From Fibrobacterota bacterium (GTDB taxonomy: Bacteria > Fibrobacterota > Chitinivibrionia > Chitinivibrionales > Chitinispirillaceae), in the NCBI GenBank assembly GCA_023412475.1, contig JAEYNR010000004.1:1-45209 (forward strand): a stretch of 45,209 bases of DNA. Direction: 5' to 3'. A model generated the notes under the pieces. It did not search any database. It saw nothing but the letters and a program-made list of their open reading frames with translations, and had not been told where the DNA came from. This document shows positions 25,403 to 32,760 of the stretch, piece after piece. The stretch's first letter is position 1, and every line of letters starts with the position of its first letter. The translations under genes were made by a program, and so were the position numbers.

Positions 25403-25687
25403 TCAGTCTGCCACCCATTTCTGGAGTCCCTCGATAAGCTTTATTGCCTGGTCCTTACTCGAGATGTTAAATTTGGCCTGCTGACGATACTCATCTTCAA
25501 TTTTGCGATATCTGCGGATTGAGTAACGATCTGGCCCATAATCGTTTTTAGCCTTCTCCCATTGCTGGTATTTAAACAGCACCGTTGCCCAGGCCCCCTT
25601 TGAGAGAACAACTTTATCGATCTCTTTAACTACCAGAACACCTTCTTCTTCATAATTAATGGTTACGTCTTCGATGTTTGATGCCAT
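25403..25687 (-). CDS. Small conserved hypothetical protein
   Basis: A 94-aa soluble, mixed-charge protein. The pattern VLVVKEIDKVVLSKGAWATV, then FKYQQWEK and YGPDRYSIRRYRK, resembles a small family of unknown function that I associate with several Gram-negative phyla; no catalytic motif is visible. AAGGA stands seven bases before the ATG. It lies about 60 bases downstream of, and in the same direction as, RNA element copy 2, so it is either an independent gene or the gene behind that element. Confidence 0.75.
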   Translation of the reverse strand: MASNIEDVTINYEEEGVLVVKEIDKVVLSKGAWATVLFKYQQWEKAKNDYGPDRYSIRRYRKIEDEYRQQAKFNISSKDQAIKLIEGLQKWVAD

Positions 25688-25744
25688 AAATAATCCTTAG
25701 TGAAAAAAGGTGAACGCTTTAAATAAACTTCATCCTGTTAATTT

Positions 25745-25839
25745 TTTTAATGAATAGAATACGCCGGTCAATACCGGCGCATTCCACTTCACCCAAATTG
25801 CTGCAAGAGGGCCTTGCAGGTAGGATAGTAGTTGCTGAT
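25745..25839 (-). ncRNA. Structured small RNA or leader element, copy 2
   Basis: Minus-strand homologue of 7533-7610. CCTACCT is followed by hairpin 1 CTGCAAG, loop GCCCT, CTTGCAG (25819-25801); the linker CAATTTGGGTGAAG; and hairpin 2 CGCCGGT, loop ATTG, ACCGGCG (25779-25762). Relative to copy 1, the outer T-A pair of hairpin 1 is C-G and the inner G-C pair of hairpin 2 is T-A, both paired changes. The 3' flank is U-rich but not a clean run, so termination may be weaker. A promoter with an unusual inverted repeat lies directly upstream. Confidence 0.65.
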
Positions 25840-25880
25840 AATTTTAATATAATGCCAATAAGCTGAAATAAGCAACTACT
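25827..25880 (-). promoter_or_regulatory. Promoter of RNA copy 2 bracketed by a 10-bp inverted repeat
   Basis: TTGCTT (25875-25870), an 18-base spacer and TATATT (25851-25846) form a sigma-70-like promoter on the minus strand. AGTAGTTGCT (25827-25836) and AGCAACTACT (25871-25880) are perfect inverted repeats, one arm overlapping the -35 box and the other lying at about +3 to +12. This is the geometry of paired operator half-sites; no candidate regulator is obvious nearby. Confidence 0.45.
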
Positions 25881-25937
25881 TTTTGCACGTTGTTGTTTTG
25901 CTCTTTTCAATCGGAAACGAAACAGAGCAACCAGTTG

Positions 25938-25953
25938 TGGCACGTTTCTTGAA
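25938..25953 (+). promoter_or_regulatory. Possible sigma-54-type promoter of htrA
   Basis: TGGCACG-TTTC-TTGAA: the -24 block is perfect, but the conserved C of the -12 block is A. Start expected near 25964, about 87 bases before the htrA ATG. The region is divergent with RNA element copy 2. Confidence 0.3.
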
Positions 25954-25972
25954 CTATTAAACATTATACCTT

Positions 25973-26016
25973 ACTTATGCACCGGCGGAAGCTGGTCTCG
26001 CCGCTTATACATAAGT
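25973..26016 (+). promoter_or_regulatory. Structured 5' leader of htrA
   Basis: ACTTATG (25973-25979) pairs with CATAAGT (26010-26016), enclosing CGGCG (25983-25987) with CGCCG (25999-26003). The two-tier hairpin would lie in the leader, about 35 bases before the ATG, and leaves the AAAAGGAG ribosome binding site just outside. It could affect mRNA stability or translation; a thermosensor is conceivable but not shown. Confidence 0.45.
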
Positions 26017-26050
26017 CAGGTAACAGTTTTCCCGTATAAAAGGAGCTTCT

Positions 26051-27568
26051 ATGAGACTGTTACCAAATAAGCTGGCCTTTGCTCTGATCATAGGCATGTT
26101 GGCACTTTCAAACTGCTCATACGGCTATCCAAATGATGAACGTCCCAAGCGTGGCAGTATCACCATAGGAGCCAACAAACGACCTATAACAGTGGACACC
26201 ATAAATCTTAATGCTTTCAAGAATATTTTTGTCAATGTGGCTCAATCGGTCGTGCCATCGGTTGTAGCAGTTATTCCTACAAAAGTCGACTCCCAGAAAG
26301 CCGGTAATCTGCTACCTAACTCCCTTAGGTCCAAAAATTCTCCAGAACACCAGCGCCGCACTCAAGCACTGGGATCAGGGGTCATTGTCACCTCCAATGG
26401 TTATCTGCTCACCAATTACCATGTAATAAGCGGTGCACAGGAAATAGACATAAGCCTCTCCGATGGGAGAATATTCAAAGCATCGGTGGCTGGCACAGAT
26501 TCACTCAGTGATGTAGCAGTTTTAAGGATTAATGGAAAAGTTCCATCTGATCTGCCTGTAGCCTTCCTGGGAGACTCCGACAAACTCAAACCCGGAGACT
26601 GGGTAGCAGCAATAGGCAATCCCTTCAGCTTAAAATCAACAATCACTCAGGGAATAATCTCTGCTCTGGAACGTGAAATCGGGGAAATTGCCATGTACCA
26701 AAATTTCATACAGACCGATGCGGCCATAAATCCGGGCAATTCCGGTGGCGCGTTAGTAAATATCTATGGCGAAGTGATAGGCATCAACACCCTTATCTAT
26801 TCTCAGGATGGAGGGTTTATGGGAATTGGCTTTGCAATTCCTATAAACATGGCCAAAAAAGTTATGGAAGATCTGGTTTACGAGGGTAGAGTTGTAAGAG
26901 GATGGATAGGATTATCTATTCAGGAATTAACTAACGAAACCAGCAGAGCCCTGGGAATTCAAAATGTTAATGGTGTACTGGTTTCCAATGTTTACGAAAA
27001 CCAACCCGCAGCCAAATCAGGTATTCAACGCGGAGATATCATCTTGTTCCTGAATAACCAGCCGGTTAAAAATGGTAACGATCTTAGAAACATCGTAGCT
27101 TCCATAAAACCCGGTTCCACTGTAGCGGTAACTATCTTGCGGCAAGGGAAAAAAATTAACTTACGATTAAAAGTTACCGAACGCACTCCGGAAGCGCTCA
27201 AAACTACTGATCCCGCTAAACAGTCCGACAAATACGGTCAGCCCAGATTCGATGGAACAGAAACAAAAACCGGGATAGCGGTAGCCAACCTCAATGAGGA
27301 GCTCCGCAACCAATATAAAATCTCAACCGATCTGCAGGGAGTGGTAGTCACCAGAGTAGATCCATCCTTAACCGATGCCCGCACCCGATTGCTTCCCGGA
27401 GATCTGATCATACAGATTAAAGTCCAGGATAAAAAGCCTCGCCAAATTTCTAATGTCCAGGACTTTGTGTCCATTTCAGAGACCCTAAGTAGCGGTCAAT
27501 CGGTTCTGCTTCTAGTCAGAAGAACAGACACTTCCTTTTATGTGCCTTTTGAGTTTCACGATCCATGA
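26051..27568 (+). CDS. htrA: HtrA/DegP-family periplasmic serine protease
   Basis: A 505-aa envelope quality-control protease. An N-terminal export signal (about 1-25) leads to a trypsin-like domain with His124 (TNYHVI), Asp154 (SDVAVL) and Ser231 (NPGNSGGAL), the complete catalytic triad. Two PDZ domains follow (about 283-370 and 400-500), the DegP/DegQ layout. A Cys at 22 does not make a convincing lipobox, since Asn precedes it, so a soluble periplasmic form is favoured. AAAAGGAG precedes the ATG. Two helix-hairpin-helix genes follow on the same strand. Confidence 0.93.
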   Translation: MRLLPNKLAFALIIGMLALSNCSYGYPNDERPKRGSITIGANKRPITVDTINLNAFKNIFVNVAQSVVPSVVAVIPTKVDSQKAGNLLPNSLRSKNSPEHQRRTQALGSGVIVTSNGYLLTNYHVISGAQEIDISLSDGRIFKASVAGTDSLSDVAVLRINGKVPSDLPVAFLGDSDKLKPGDWVAAIGNPFSLKSTITQGIISALEREIGEIAMYQNFIQTDAAINPGNSGGALVNIYGEVIGINTLIYSQDGGFMGIGFAIPINMAKKVMEDLVYEGRVVRGWIGLSIQELTNETSRALGIQNVNGVLVSNVYENQPAAKSGIQRGDIILFLNNQPVKNGNDLRNIVASIKPGSTVAVTILRQGKKINLRLKVTERTPEALKTTDPAKQSDKYGQPRFDGTETKTGIAVANLNEELRNQYKISTDLQGVVVTRVDPSLTDARTRLLPGDLIIQIKVQDKKPRQISNVQDFVSISETLSSGQSVLLLVRRTDTSFYVPFEFHDP

Positions 27569-27672
27569 GTTCTGCAACTCCTGTTTTGTGCACACTGTGT
27601 ATCTGTGCAATGCATCGCACTGTTAAGCCGTATTATTAAGGAACAATGGGAAATTCCCAAAGGAGTGGTCTT

Positions 27673-27870
27673 ATGGAAAACAAAATCAATATCAATAAGG
27701 CTTCCAGAGAAGAGCTTCAGCAGATTAGCGGTGTCGGCAACGAAATGGCTGATGCCATAATCAGGTACAGAGATGTACATGGTAGATTTAAAAACAAAGA
27801 GGAACTGGATCAGATACCCGGTTTTTCAGAAGTCAGAAGCCAACGATTGAAAGATTCAGTAGAACTGTAA
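27673..27870 (+). CDS. ComEA-like helix-hairpin-helix protein 1
   Basis: A 65-aa protein that is essentially one pair of helix-hairpin-helix motifs: INKASREELQQISGVGNEMA and then FKNKEELDQIPGFSEVRSQR. This matches the DNA-binding end of ComEA, but there is no signal peptide or membrane anchor, so it is cytoplasmic. Non-specific double-stranded DNA backbone binding is the usual property. AGGAG stands at good distance before the ATG at 27673; an earlier in-frame codon at 27646 is not supported. It lies 104 bases behind htrA and 33 bases before a second, divergent copy. Confidence 0.8.
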   Translation: MENKININKASREELQQISGVGNEMADAIIRYRDVHGRFKNKEELDQIPGFSEVRSQRLKDSVEL

Positions 27871-27903
27871 GGGTCCAATCATATTTGTAACAGGAGAGCA
27901 ATT

Positions 27904-28116
27904 ATGTCTGAAGATAGATCAAGAGAACAAGTTGATTTAAACAGCGCAGATCTGGACACCATAGCAAAGCTACCCATGGTAGGAGAGAAAAGAGCACATT
28001 TTATCGTCGATCATCGCCCCTATAAATCATGGGATGATCTGAAAAATGTTGAGGGTATCTCAGAAGGAATGGTTAATGATCTGAAAAACAGTAATGCTAC
28101 TCTAAGTAAAAAGTAG
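27904..28116 (+). CDS. ComEA-like helix-hairpin-helix protein 2
   Basis: A 70-aa paralogue of the preceding gene: VDLNSADLDTIAKLPMVGEK carries the first helix-hairpin-helix and a WDDLKNVEGISEGMV segment the second. It is diverged from its neighbour, so the duplication is old. CAGGAGAG precedes the ATG. A strong terminator directly follows. Cytoplasmic, probably DNA-binding; partner or target unknown. The two small proteins may form a heterodimer. Confidence 0.78.
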   Translation: MSEDRSREQVDLNSADLDTIAKLPMVGEKRAHFIVDHRPYKSWDDLKNVEGISEGMVNDLKNSNATLSKK

Positions 28117-28121
28117 TATTA

Positions 28122-28156
28122 AATCCGGGAGGAAAACTATTCCTCCCGGATTTTTT
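28122..28156 (+). terminator. Terminator of the htrA-HhH operon
   Basis: AATCCGGGAGGA (28122-28133) and TCCTCCCGGATT (28141-28152) form a perfect 12-bp stem with a seven-base loop, followed by T residues. The strongest intrinsic terminator in the window. Confidence 0.92.
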
Positions 28157-28484
28157 AGTTCATATTCAAATCAGCACACAACTGAAGAAACTGCTTACGT
28201 AACTGTAAAAAGCGCGGAAGCTCCAAATCCTCAAGTTGCTTCCCAAAGCGCAGATGAGTTTCCCAATAAATTCTTCTGAAAAACTTTTCCACTACTTGAC
28301 AATCAGTTAACCTTTTGTCATGGAATTCTTCTTTTTCCTTAGCCGCTCTTTTCTGTACCATCAAAAGCTTTCTTCTGTCCCGCGCACTTGAATACTGTTC
28401 AGGCAAAGCTTCCAAAACCGGATCAAGTGCCTTCTGGTCGATAAATTCAATTACCTTGGACCTTTTGTCCTGTATCTGCTGCAT
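28155..28484 (-). CDS. Hypothetical charged alpha-helical protein
   Basis: A 109-aa protein rich in Lys, Arg, Glu, Gln and Leu with a helical pattern throughout, for example RRKLLMVQKRAAKEKEEF, and a C-terminal LPRFLQLRKQFLQL segment. No recognised family, signal peptide or membrane segment. AAAGGG before the ATG supports it as a real gene. Its stop codon touches the bidirectional-looking terminator stem of the opposing HhH genes. It may be a small nucleic-acid- or protein-binding factor; nothing more can be said. Confidence 0.6.
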   Translation of the reverse strand: MQQIQDKRSKVIEFIDQKALDPVLEALPEQYSSARDRRKLLMVQKRAAKEKEEFHDKRLTDCQVVEKFFRRIYWETHLRFGKQLEDLELPRFLQLRKQFLQLCADLNMN

Positions 28485-28749
28485 AAGAGATATCCCTTTC
28501 AGACCTTAATCTCTAAAAGATATCAAGACATCTTAAAAAGATTACGCTCAAAGGCATCATATATCTTTGTACTTGCAAATCAGAACCGTATTTGAAGAAT
28601 TATCAGGGGAAAATATCTAATCAGAAGTAATCTAGCCTTCCTTGGTAAGGTGAACAGGCGGAAAGAATGCCTTAAACGAAGAACCGTATCAAATTCTATG
28701 ATTTCTGGTCAGAGATTTTATTAAGAGCTACTGTGGTAAAAATTATCGT

Positions 28750-28938
28750 TCAAATAACCTTAATAGCCTGAACCGGGCAGCTTTGAGCCGCTTCAATGGC
28801 AGTAGCTTCGAGCTCCGGTGCAATATTATCCGGAATTGCATGTGCCAAGCCATCATCACCCATCTGAAAAACCTCAGGACAGATAGTTGGGCAAAGTTCA
28901 CAACCAATGCATGTATCAGGATCTACAGTTGCTTTCAT
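28750..28938 (-). CDS. Small [4Fe-4S] ferredoxin
   Basis: A 62-aa electron carrier. Cys10, Cys13 and Cys16, with Cys54 in SCPVQAI, form the ligands of one cubane cluster; Cys20 follows in CPEVF, the pattern seen in single-cluster Desulfovibrio-type ferredoxins. The second cluster of bacterial 2[4Fe-4S] ferredoxins is missing. It is very acidic, as expected for a soluble electron donor. GGAGAG stands before the ATG. It could serve the radical SAM protein or other Fe-S enzymes, but no partner is adjacent. The 265 bases downstream (28485-28749) show no feature. Confidence 0.9.
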   Translation of the reverse strand: MKATVDPDTCIGCELCPTICPEVFQMGDDGLAHAIPDNIAPELEATAIEAAQSCPVQAIKVI

Positions 28939-29072
28939 GAATCTCTCTCCTCAAAGTTGAGTTTTTTAATGTGACTTAACCTTTTTTCTTGCAAATTTTA
29001 ATCCCTAAGATCATAATTTTTAAACTGCGAGGAATAAATTTTGCCCTCTTAAGTGACAACACATCAATCATT

Positions 29073-29101
29073 TTGTATATTCCTGAGCTGTTGTACATTA
29101 T
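29073..29101 (+). promoter_or_regulatory. Sigma-70-like promoter of glgA
   Basis: TTGTAT (29073-29078), 17-base spacer, CATTAT (29096-29101); start near 29108, about 25 bases before the glgA ATG. Confidence 0.45.
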
Positions 29102-29132
29102 AGGAAATATAATCAGGGAGTCCGGAGCATAC

Positions 29133-30662
29133 ATGAAAAATCTTCAACGAAATTCCGATCAAAAACTCAACATTTTAATAGTCTCTTCTGAAATGTATCC
29201 TTATGCGAAAATCGGAGGTCTGGCAGATGTTGTAGCCTCCTTATCCGGAACCCTGAAAAAAATGGGTCATGATGTGCGAGTAGTAATTCCCCGTTATACC
29301 ATGATCGATAAAGAATCTCTTAATGCCCAAAAAGTTATCGAACCAATGGGGGTATGGATGGGCAATAAAGAGGAATGGTGCACAGTATATCAAATTACAT
29401 CCAATTCGGAGGTACCGGTTTACCTCATCGAACATCAGGTATATTTCGAACGCTGGGGACTCTACCATGATTCCTCTATGCACGACTATGATGATAACCC
29501 CCTTCGGTTCAGCTTCCTTTCCAGAGCATCATTACAACTTTGCAAAGACATTCAGTTTAAGCCCGATATTGTACACGCAAACGACTGGCAAACTGCACTA
29601 ACCCCAGCCTATCTCAAAGTCTGGCACTGGAATGACCCTCTTTTAGGAGCAGCAGCTTCCATGCTAACAATTCATAACATTGCTTATCAAGGGATCTATC
29701 CAAAAAAGCACATGGAATATATAGGACTTGGCTGGAATAATTTCACCGAAGATAAGCTGGAATCCTATGACCAGGTAAATTTTCTCAAAGGCGGAATCCA
29801 CTACTCGGATGTTATCACCGCAGTAAGTCCTACATTCGCCAAAGAAATTACTGCTCCATATGGAGGTTTTGGCCTCTCACCTTATCTGGCTTCAAAAGCG
29901 AACAGCCTGCTTGGAATAATTAACGGAATTGATTATGCAGTTTGGAGCCCTCAGAATGATCAATTGATTCCAGCTAATTACTCTGCACAGGATTTAAGTG
30001 GAAAAAAAATCTGCAAAAGACAGCTTCAAAAATCCTTTGATCTGGCTGAAGACGACCATGTAGCAGTTATCGGAATAATAGGTCGCTTTGTGGAACAGAA
30101 AGGCTTTCACCTACTGGCTCAGACAATCGAATCACTGATCCAGAACATGCATGTGCAGTTTGTTATTCTAGGAACAGGAGATAAGAATCTGGAGGAATTC
30201 TTTGGAAGCCTTCCAGGTCGCTACAGTGGAAAAGTCGGCTCCTTTATCGGCTTTGACAACTATAGAGCTCACCTGATTACCGCAGGATGTGATTTCTTTC
30301 TGATGCCTTCCCTTTTTGAACCATGCGGCCTCAATCAGATGTACTCTCAGCATTACGGTACTCTGCCCATTGTAAGAGCTACAGGTGGACTGGATGACAC
30401 AGTAGAGAATTATAAGGAAAAAAGCGGTACTGGAACCGGATTTAAGTTCTGGGAACCTACCTCACATGCCCTTTATTACACAGTAGGATGGGCAATAAGC
30501 ACCTACTATGATCGCCGGCATCATCTGAAAAAGATGATTCAACAAGCGATGAACAGAGACTTTTCATGGGAAAGCAGTGCCAGCCATTATGTTAATGCCT
30601 ACCATAAAGCTATAGAGAACAAAAAGCGATTTGATGGAGAATACAAGCCCTATTACTGGTAA
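29133..30662 (+). CDS. glgA: Glycogen synthase (ADP-glucose type, GT5)
   Basis: A 509-aa glucosyltransferase that extends alpha-1,4-glucan from ADP-glucose. KIGGLADVV (26-34) is the N-terminal donor-binding loop. HANDWQTA, the YQGIYPKKHM region and the C-terminal PSLFEPCGLNQMY with GGLDDTVENY are standard for bacterial GlgA. Normal length for the family. The ATG at 29133 follows GGAG at five bases; the frame's earlier codons encode no conserved sequence and are upstream of the promoter-like site. No other glycogen genes are adjacent, so it is a stand-alone locus. Confidence 0.94.
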   Translation: MKNLQRNSDQKLNILIVSSEMYPYAKIGGLADVVASLSGTLKKMGHDVRVVIPRYTMIDKESLNAQKVIEPMGVWMGNKEEWCTVYQITSNSEVPVYLIEHQVYFERWGLYHDSSMHDYDDNPLRFSFLSRASLQLCKDIQFKPDIVHANDWQTALTPAYLKVWHWNDPLLGAAASMLTIHNIAYQGIYPKKHMEYIGLGWNNFTEDKLESYDQVNFLKGGIHYSDVITAVSPTFAKEITAPYGGFGLSPYLASKANSLLGIINGIDYAVWSPQNDQLIPANYSAQDLSGKKICKRQLQKSFDLAEDDHVAVIGIIGRFVEQKGFHLLAQTIESLIQNMHVQFVILGTGDKNLEEFFGSLPGRYSGKVGSFIGFDNYRAHLITAGCDFFLMPSLFEPCGLNQMYSQHYGTLPIVRATGGLDDTVENYKEKSGTGTGFKFWEPTSHALYYTVGWAISTYYDRRHHLKKMIQQAMNRDFSWESSASHYVNAYHKAIENKKRFDGEYKPYYW

Positions 30663-30702
30663 AAATAAAAATCGTTCTCCATCTGTTTGAGAAGAATTTG
30701 AA

Positions 30703-30870
30703 TCAAGCGACCATATCTATAAGGTTACCCTTGCCAGCTTCCTGGCCCAGGGTCATAGCCACATTGACTTTCATCATTTTTTCTGCGGTTTGTATGGCCT
30801 TTATCTGAGCTGCCTGCATTACCTGATTAACTGCATCGATAGATTGTGCTACATTTGAAACACTGTTCAT
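30703..30870 (-). CDS. 55-aa small protein resembling YjfB motility proteins
   Basis: A small gene of 55 codons plus stop. It starts with ATG at 30870, with GGGAGG seven bases ahead, encoding MNSVSNVAQSIDAVN, an alpha-helical VMQAAQIKAIQTAEKMMKVN segment and a tail ending GNLIDMVA. The amphipathic helix and the G-x-x-ID-x-x-A ending recall the YjfB putative motility family, which often sits near flagellar genes; the match is by eye and weak. Polar, no signal peptide. It converges with glgA, 40 bases away. Confidence 0.6.
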   Translation of the reverse strand: MNSVSNVAQSIDAVNQVMQAAQIKAIQTAEKMMKVNVAMTLGQEAGKGNLIDMVA

Positions 30871-31046
30871 GATAACCTCCCTGTTTTCACCTCTTTAGAC
30901 AAACCCATATTTACTTTATCGGCTTAATAGCAGCATTTGTTTAGCATTTTTTTAAAAAAATCAGGGTTAAACCAGAATTTAAACAGCTTTTGCTTTTCAA
31001 AAAGAAGTCAGTTACTCTGATTTTATATCGCTCCCTAATCAGAAAA

Positions 31047-32564
31047 CTAATCCATCAACTCATCGTCTGCCACATCCACATCCTCTTTCCATGGAAGAAG
31101 GATATTTGATCTGCTTGCCTGCTTAAGTTTTCTAAGTGCCTTGATCTCGATCTGACGCACTCTTTCGTTAGTGAGACCCAGTTTTTCTCCGATCTCATTG
31201 AGAGTTTTTATTCTGCCATCATCGAGCCCAAATCTCATAATGACTGTTTTCTTCTCTTTTTGATCCAGAGAATCAAGGACCTGTTGAATGTGTTTTCTCA
31301 GAGAAGATAATGAGAGACGGACAAAAGGATCTTCGGAGTTTGTATCCTCTATGTATTCTCCTATTGTAGTACCATCCTCAGAATTTACTTCCATGTCCAG
31401 AGATATTGGGTCGACAGCACATTCCAGAGCAGTTTCCACTTTTTCAGGAGAACAGCCAATCCCCTCAGCAATCTCTTCCACACCTGGCTGAGTTCCATTT
31501 TTCAAGCTCCATTCACGGCTGAAGCGCTCAATTTTAGAAATCAGCTCATAGGTATTTGCCGGCAGATGGATTGTTTTTGATTTTTCATGAATTGCCCGGG
31601 TAATTGCCTGGCGCACCCACCAGATTGCATAGGTACTGAATTTATAGCCTTTCCTGTAATCAAAATTATCCACAGCAGTGATCAGTCCTTTGTTTCCTTC
31701 CTGAATCAGATCACCTATTTCGAGACCTCTGTAGGTGTACCTTTTGGCAATACTAACAACAAGTCTCACATTAGCCTCAATAATGGCGCTTTTAGCCTGA
31801 TTTCTCATCTCCTCCCAGTAGGAGAATGTCTCCAGATCCTCAGCAGTAGCCGATTCTGAGAGATTTTTTTTAAACTTTTCTAGCAAGTCACGAACTCTTC
31901 TGCTGTTCAATCTCAACTGCTGGCATAGTTCAACTATTTTGTCTTCCTTTATTTGCAGATTCTCTAAAGAGCTTTTTTGCGAAGAAACAAAGGACAACTT
32001 TTTAATATTTTCCAGCTCCGAAATCGTCTTCTGCAAAGTTTTTACTTTTTTAAAGAAATTAAGCTTCATTTCTTCAATTTCAGAGGCATTCTTCACTCTG
32101 TCCTCTTCGATGCGCAGGATATCGACACAATCGATTTTCCCCTCCTGAAGCTCCTTACTCATACAGAATATAGCCTGATGGATTTGAGTTTTCCTAAAAG
32201 CCATATCAAGCAGTTTATACTGAGCAAAACGCATCAAAATGGAATACTGTACCTCCTGACCACGTGTCATGAGCGGAACCCGCCCCAGGCTGTTGAGATA
32301 AATCCATGTTGGATCAGAATAGTGGTTTTTTCCCAATTCCGGGCTTCGATTATGCTCCGATCTGTAGTTGATGATTTTTCTGGAGGAACGCACAGAAATG
32401 TTTTTCTGATCTAGGTATTCTCTTATCTGTTTTGCCGATAACTTTTCACTACAGCAATTCTCTATCTGCTCTTCAGTAATAAAGCCTTGTTTCCGGGCTA
32501 ATTGTTGCAGCTTAGCCAATGACAAATTCAGCACCTTATTTTTTTCTTTACTTATTACATCCAT
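31047..32564 (-). CDS. RNA polymerase sigma factor, sigma-70 family (RpoD/RpoS class)
   Basis: A 505-aa sigma factor. Region 1.2 is DPTWIYLNSLGRVPLMTRGQ (84-103); a long non-conserved helical insert (about 110-250) precedes region 2 (255-335: EANVRLVVSIAKRY, GLEIGDLIQEG, KFSTYAIWWVRQAITRAIH), region 3 follows at about 345-420, and region 4 has LNEIGEKLGLTNERVRQIE (455-473). The size and insert resemble RpoD, yet the segment after region 2.4 reads KTIHLPANTYE rather than the near-universal TIRIPVHMIE-type sequence of housekeeping sigma factors. It may be a group 2 or lineage-specific factor. AAGG precedes the ATG. No anti-sigma gene is adjacent. Confidence 0.9.
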   Translation of the reverse strand: MDVISKEKNKVLNLSLAKLQQLARKQGFITEEQIENCCSEKLSAKQIREYLDQKNISVRSSRKIINYRSEHNRSPELGKNHYSDPTWIYLNSLGRVPLMTRGQEVQYSILMRFAQYKLLDMAFRKTQIHQAIFCMSKELQEGKIDCVDILRIEEDRVKNASEIEEMKLNFFKKVKTLQKTISELENIKKLSFVSSQKSSLENLQIKEDKIVELCQQLRLNSRRVRDLLEKFKKNLSESATAEDLETFSYWEEMRNQAKSAIIEANVRLVVSIAKRYTYRGLEIGDLIQEGNKGLITAVDNFDYRKGYKFSTYAIWWVRQAITRAIHEKSKTIHLPANTYELISKIERFSREWSLKNGTQPGVEEIAEGIGCSPEKVETALECAVDPISLDMEVNSEDGTTIGEYIEDTNSEDPFVRLSLSSLRKHIQQVLDSLDQKEKKTVIMRFGLDDGRIKTLNEIGEKLGLTNERVRQIEIKALRKLKQASRSNILLPWKEDVDVADDELMD

Positions 32565-32688
32565 TATTTGGCCTTGAAAGGTTTATTTTTCCCATATTTT
32601 ATGATACTTTACCAGATCAATCAAGCCTAATAATTTATGAGTAGTGGATAAAGGAGCAATTAAAGTATAGCAACAACAGAGAAAATAA

Positions 32689-32717
32689 TGGGTCCCTTCT
32701 TTTCGCAAAGAGACCCA
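32689..32717 (-). terminator. Terminator after the NG-linker protein gene
   Basis: TGGGTC (32689-32694) and GACCCA (32712-32717) frame an imperfect stem; on the minus strand it is followed by TTATTTTC. Confidence 0.5.
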
Positions 32718-32760
32718 ATAAGCCAGTAATTAAAACTCAACTGAGAGCTCAAATAGAGAT

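Noticed and set aside
25224..25418. 64-codon basic open frame on the minus strand
   Set aside because: Its start lies inside the end of the 94-aa gene, with no ribosome binding site.
25153..25437. Open plus-strand frame between the exonuclease and the small conserved gene, with protein-like composition
   Set aside because: It has no ATG, GTG or supported TTG and overlaps both minus-strand genes; probably coincidence.
26051..26120. HtrA as a lipoprotein (Cys22)
   Set aside because: Asn occupies the -1 position, so the lipobox is poor; a normal signal peptide fits better.
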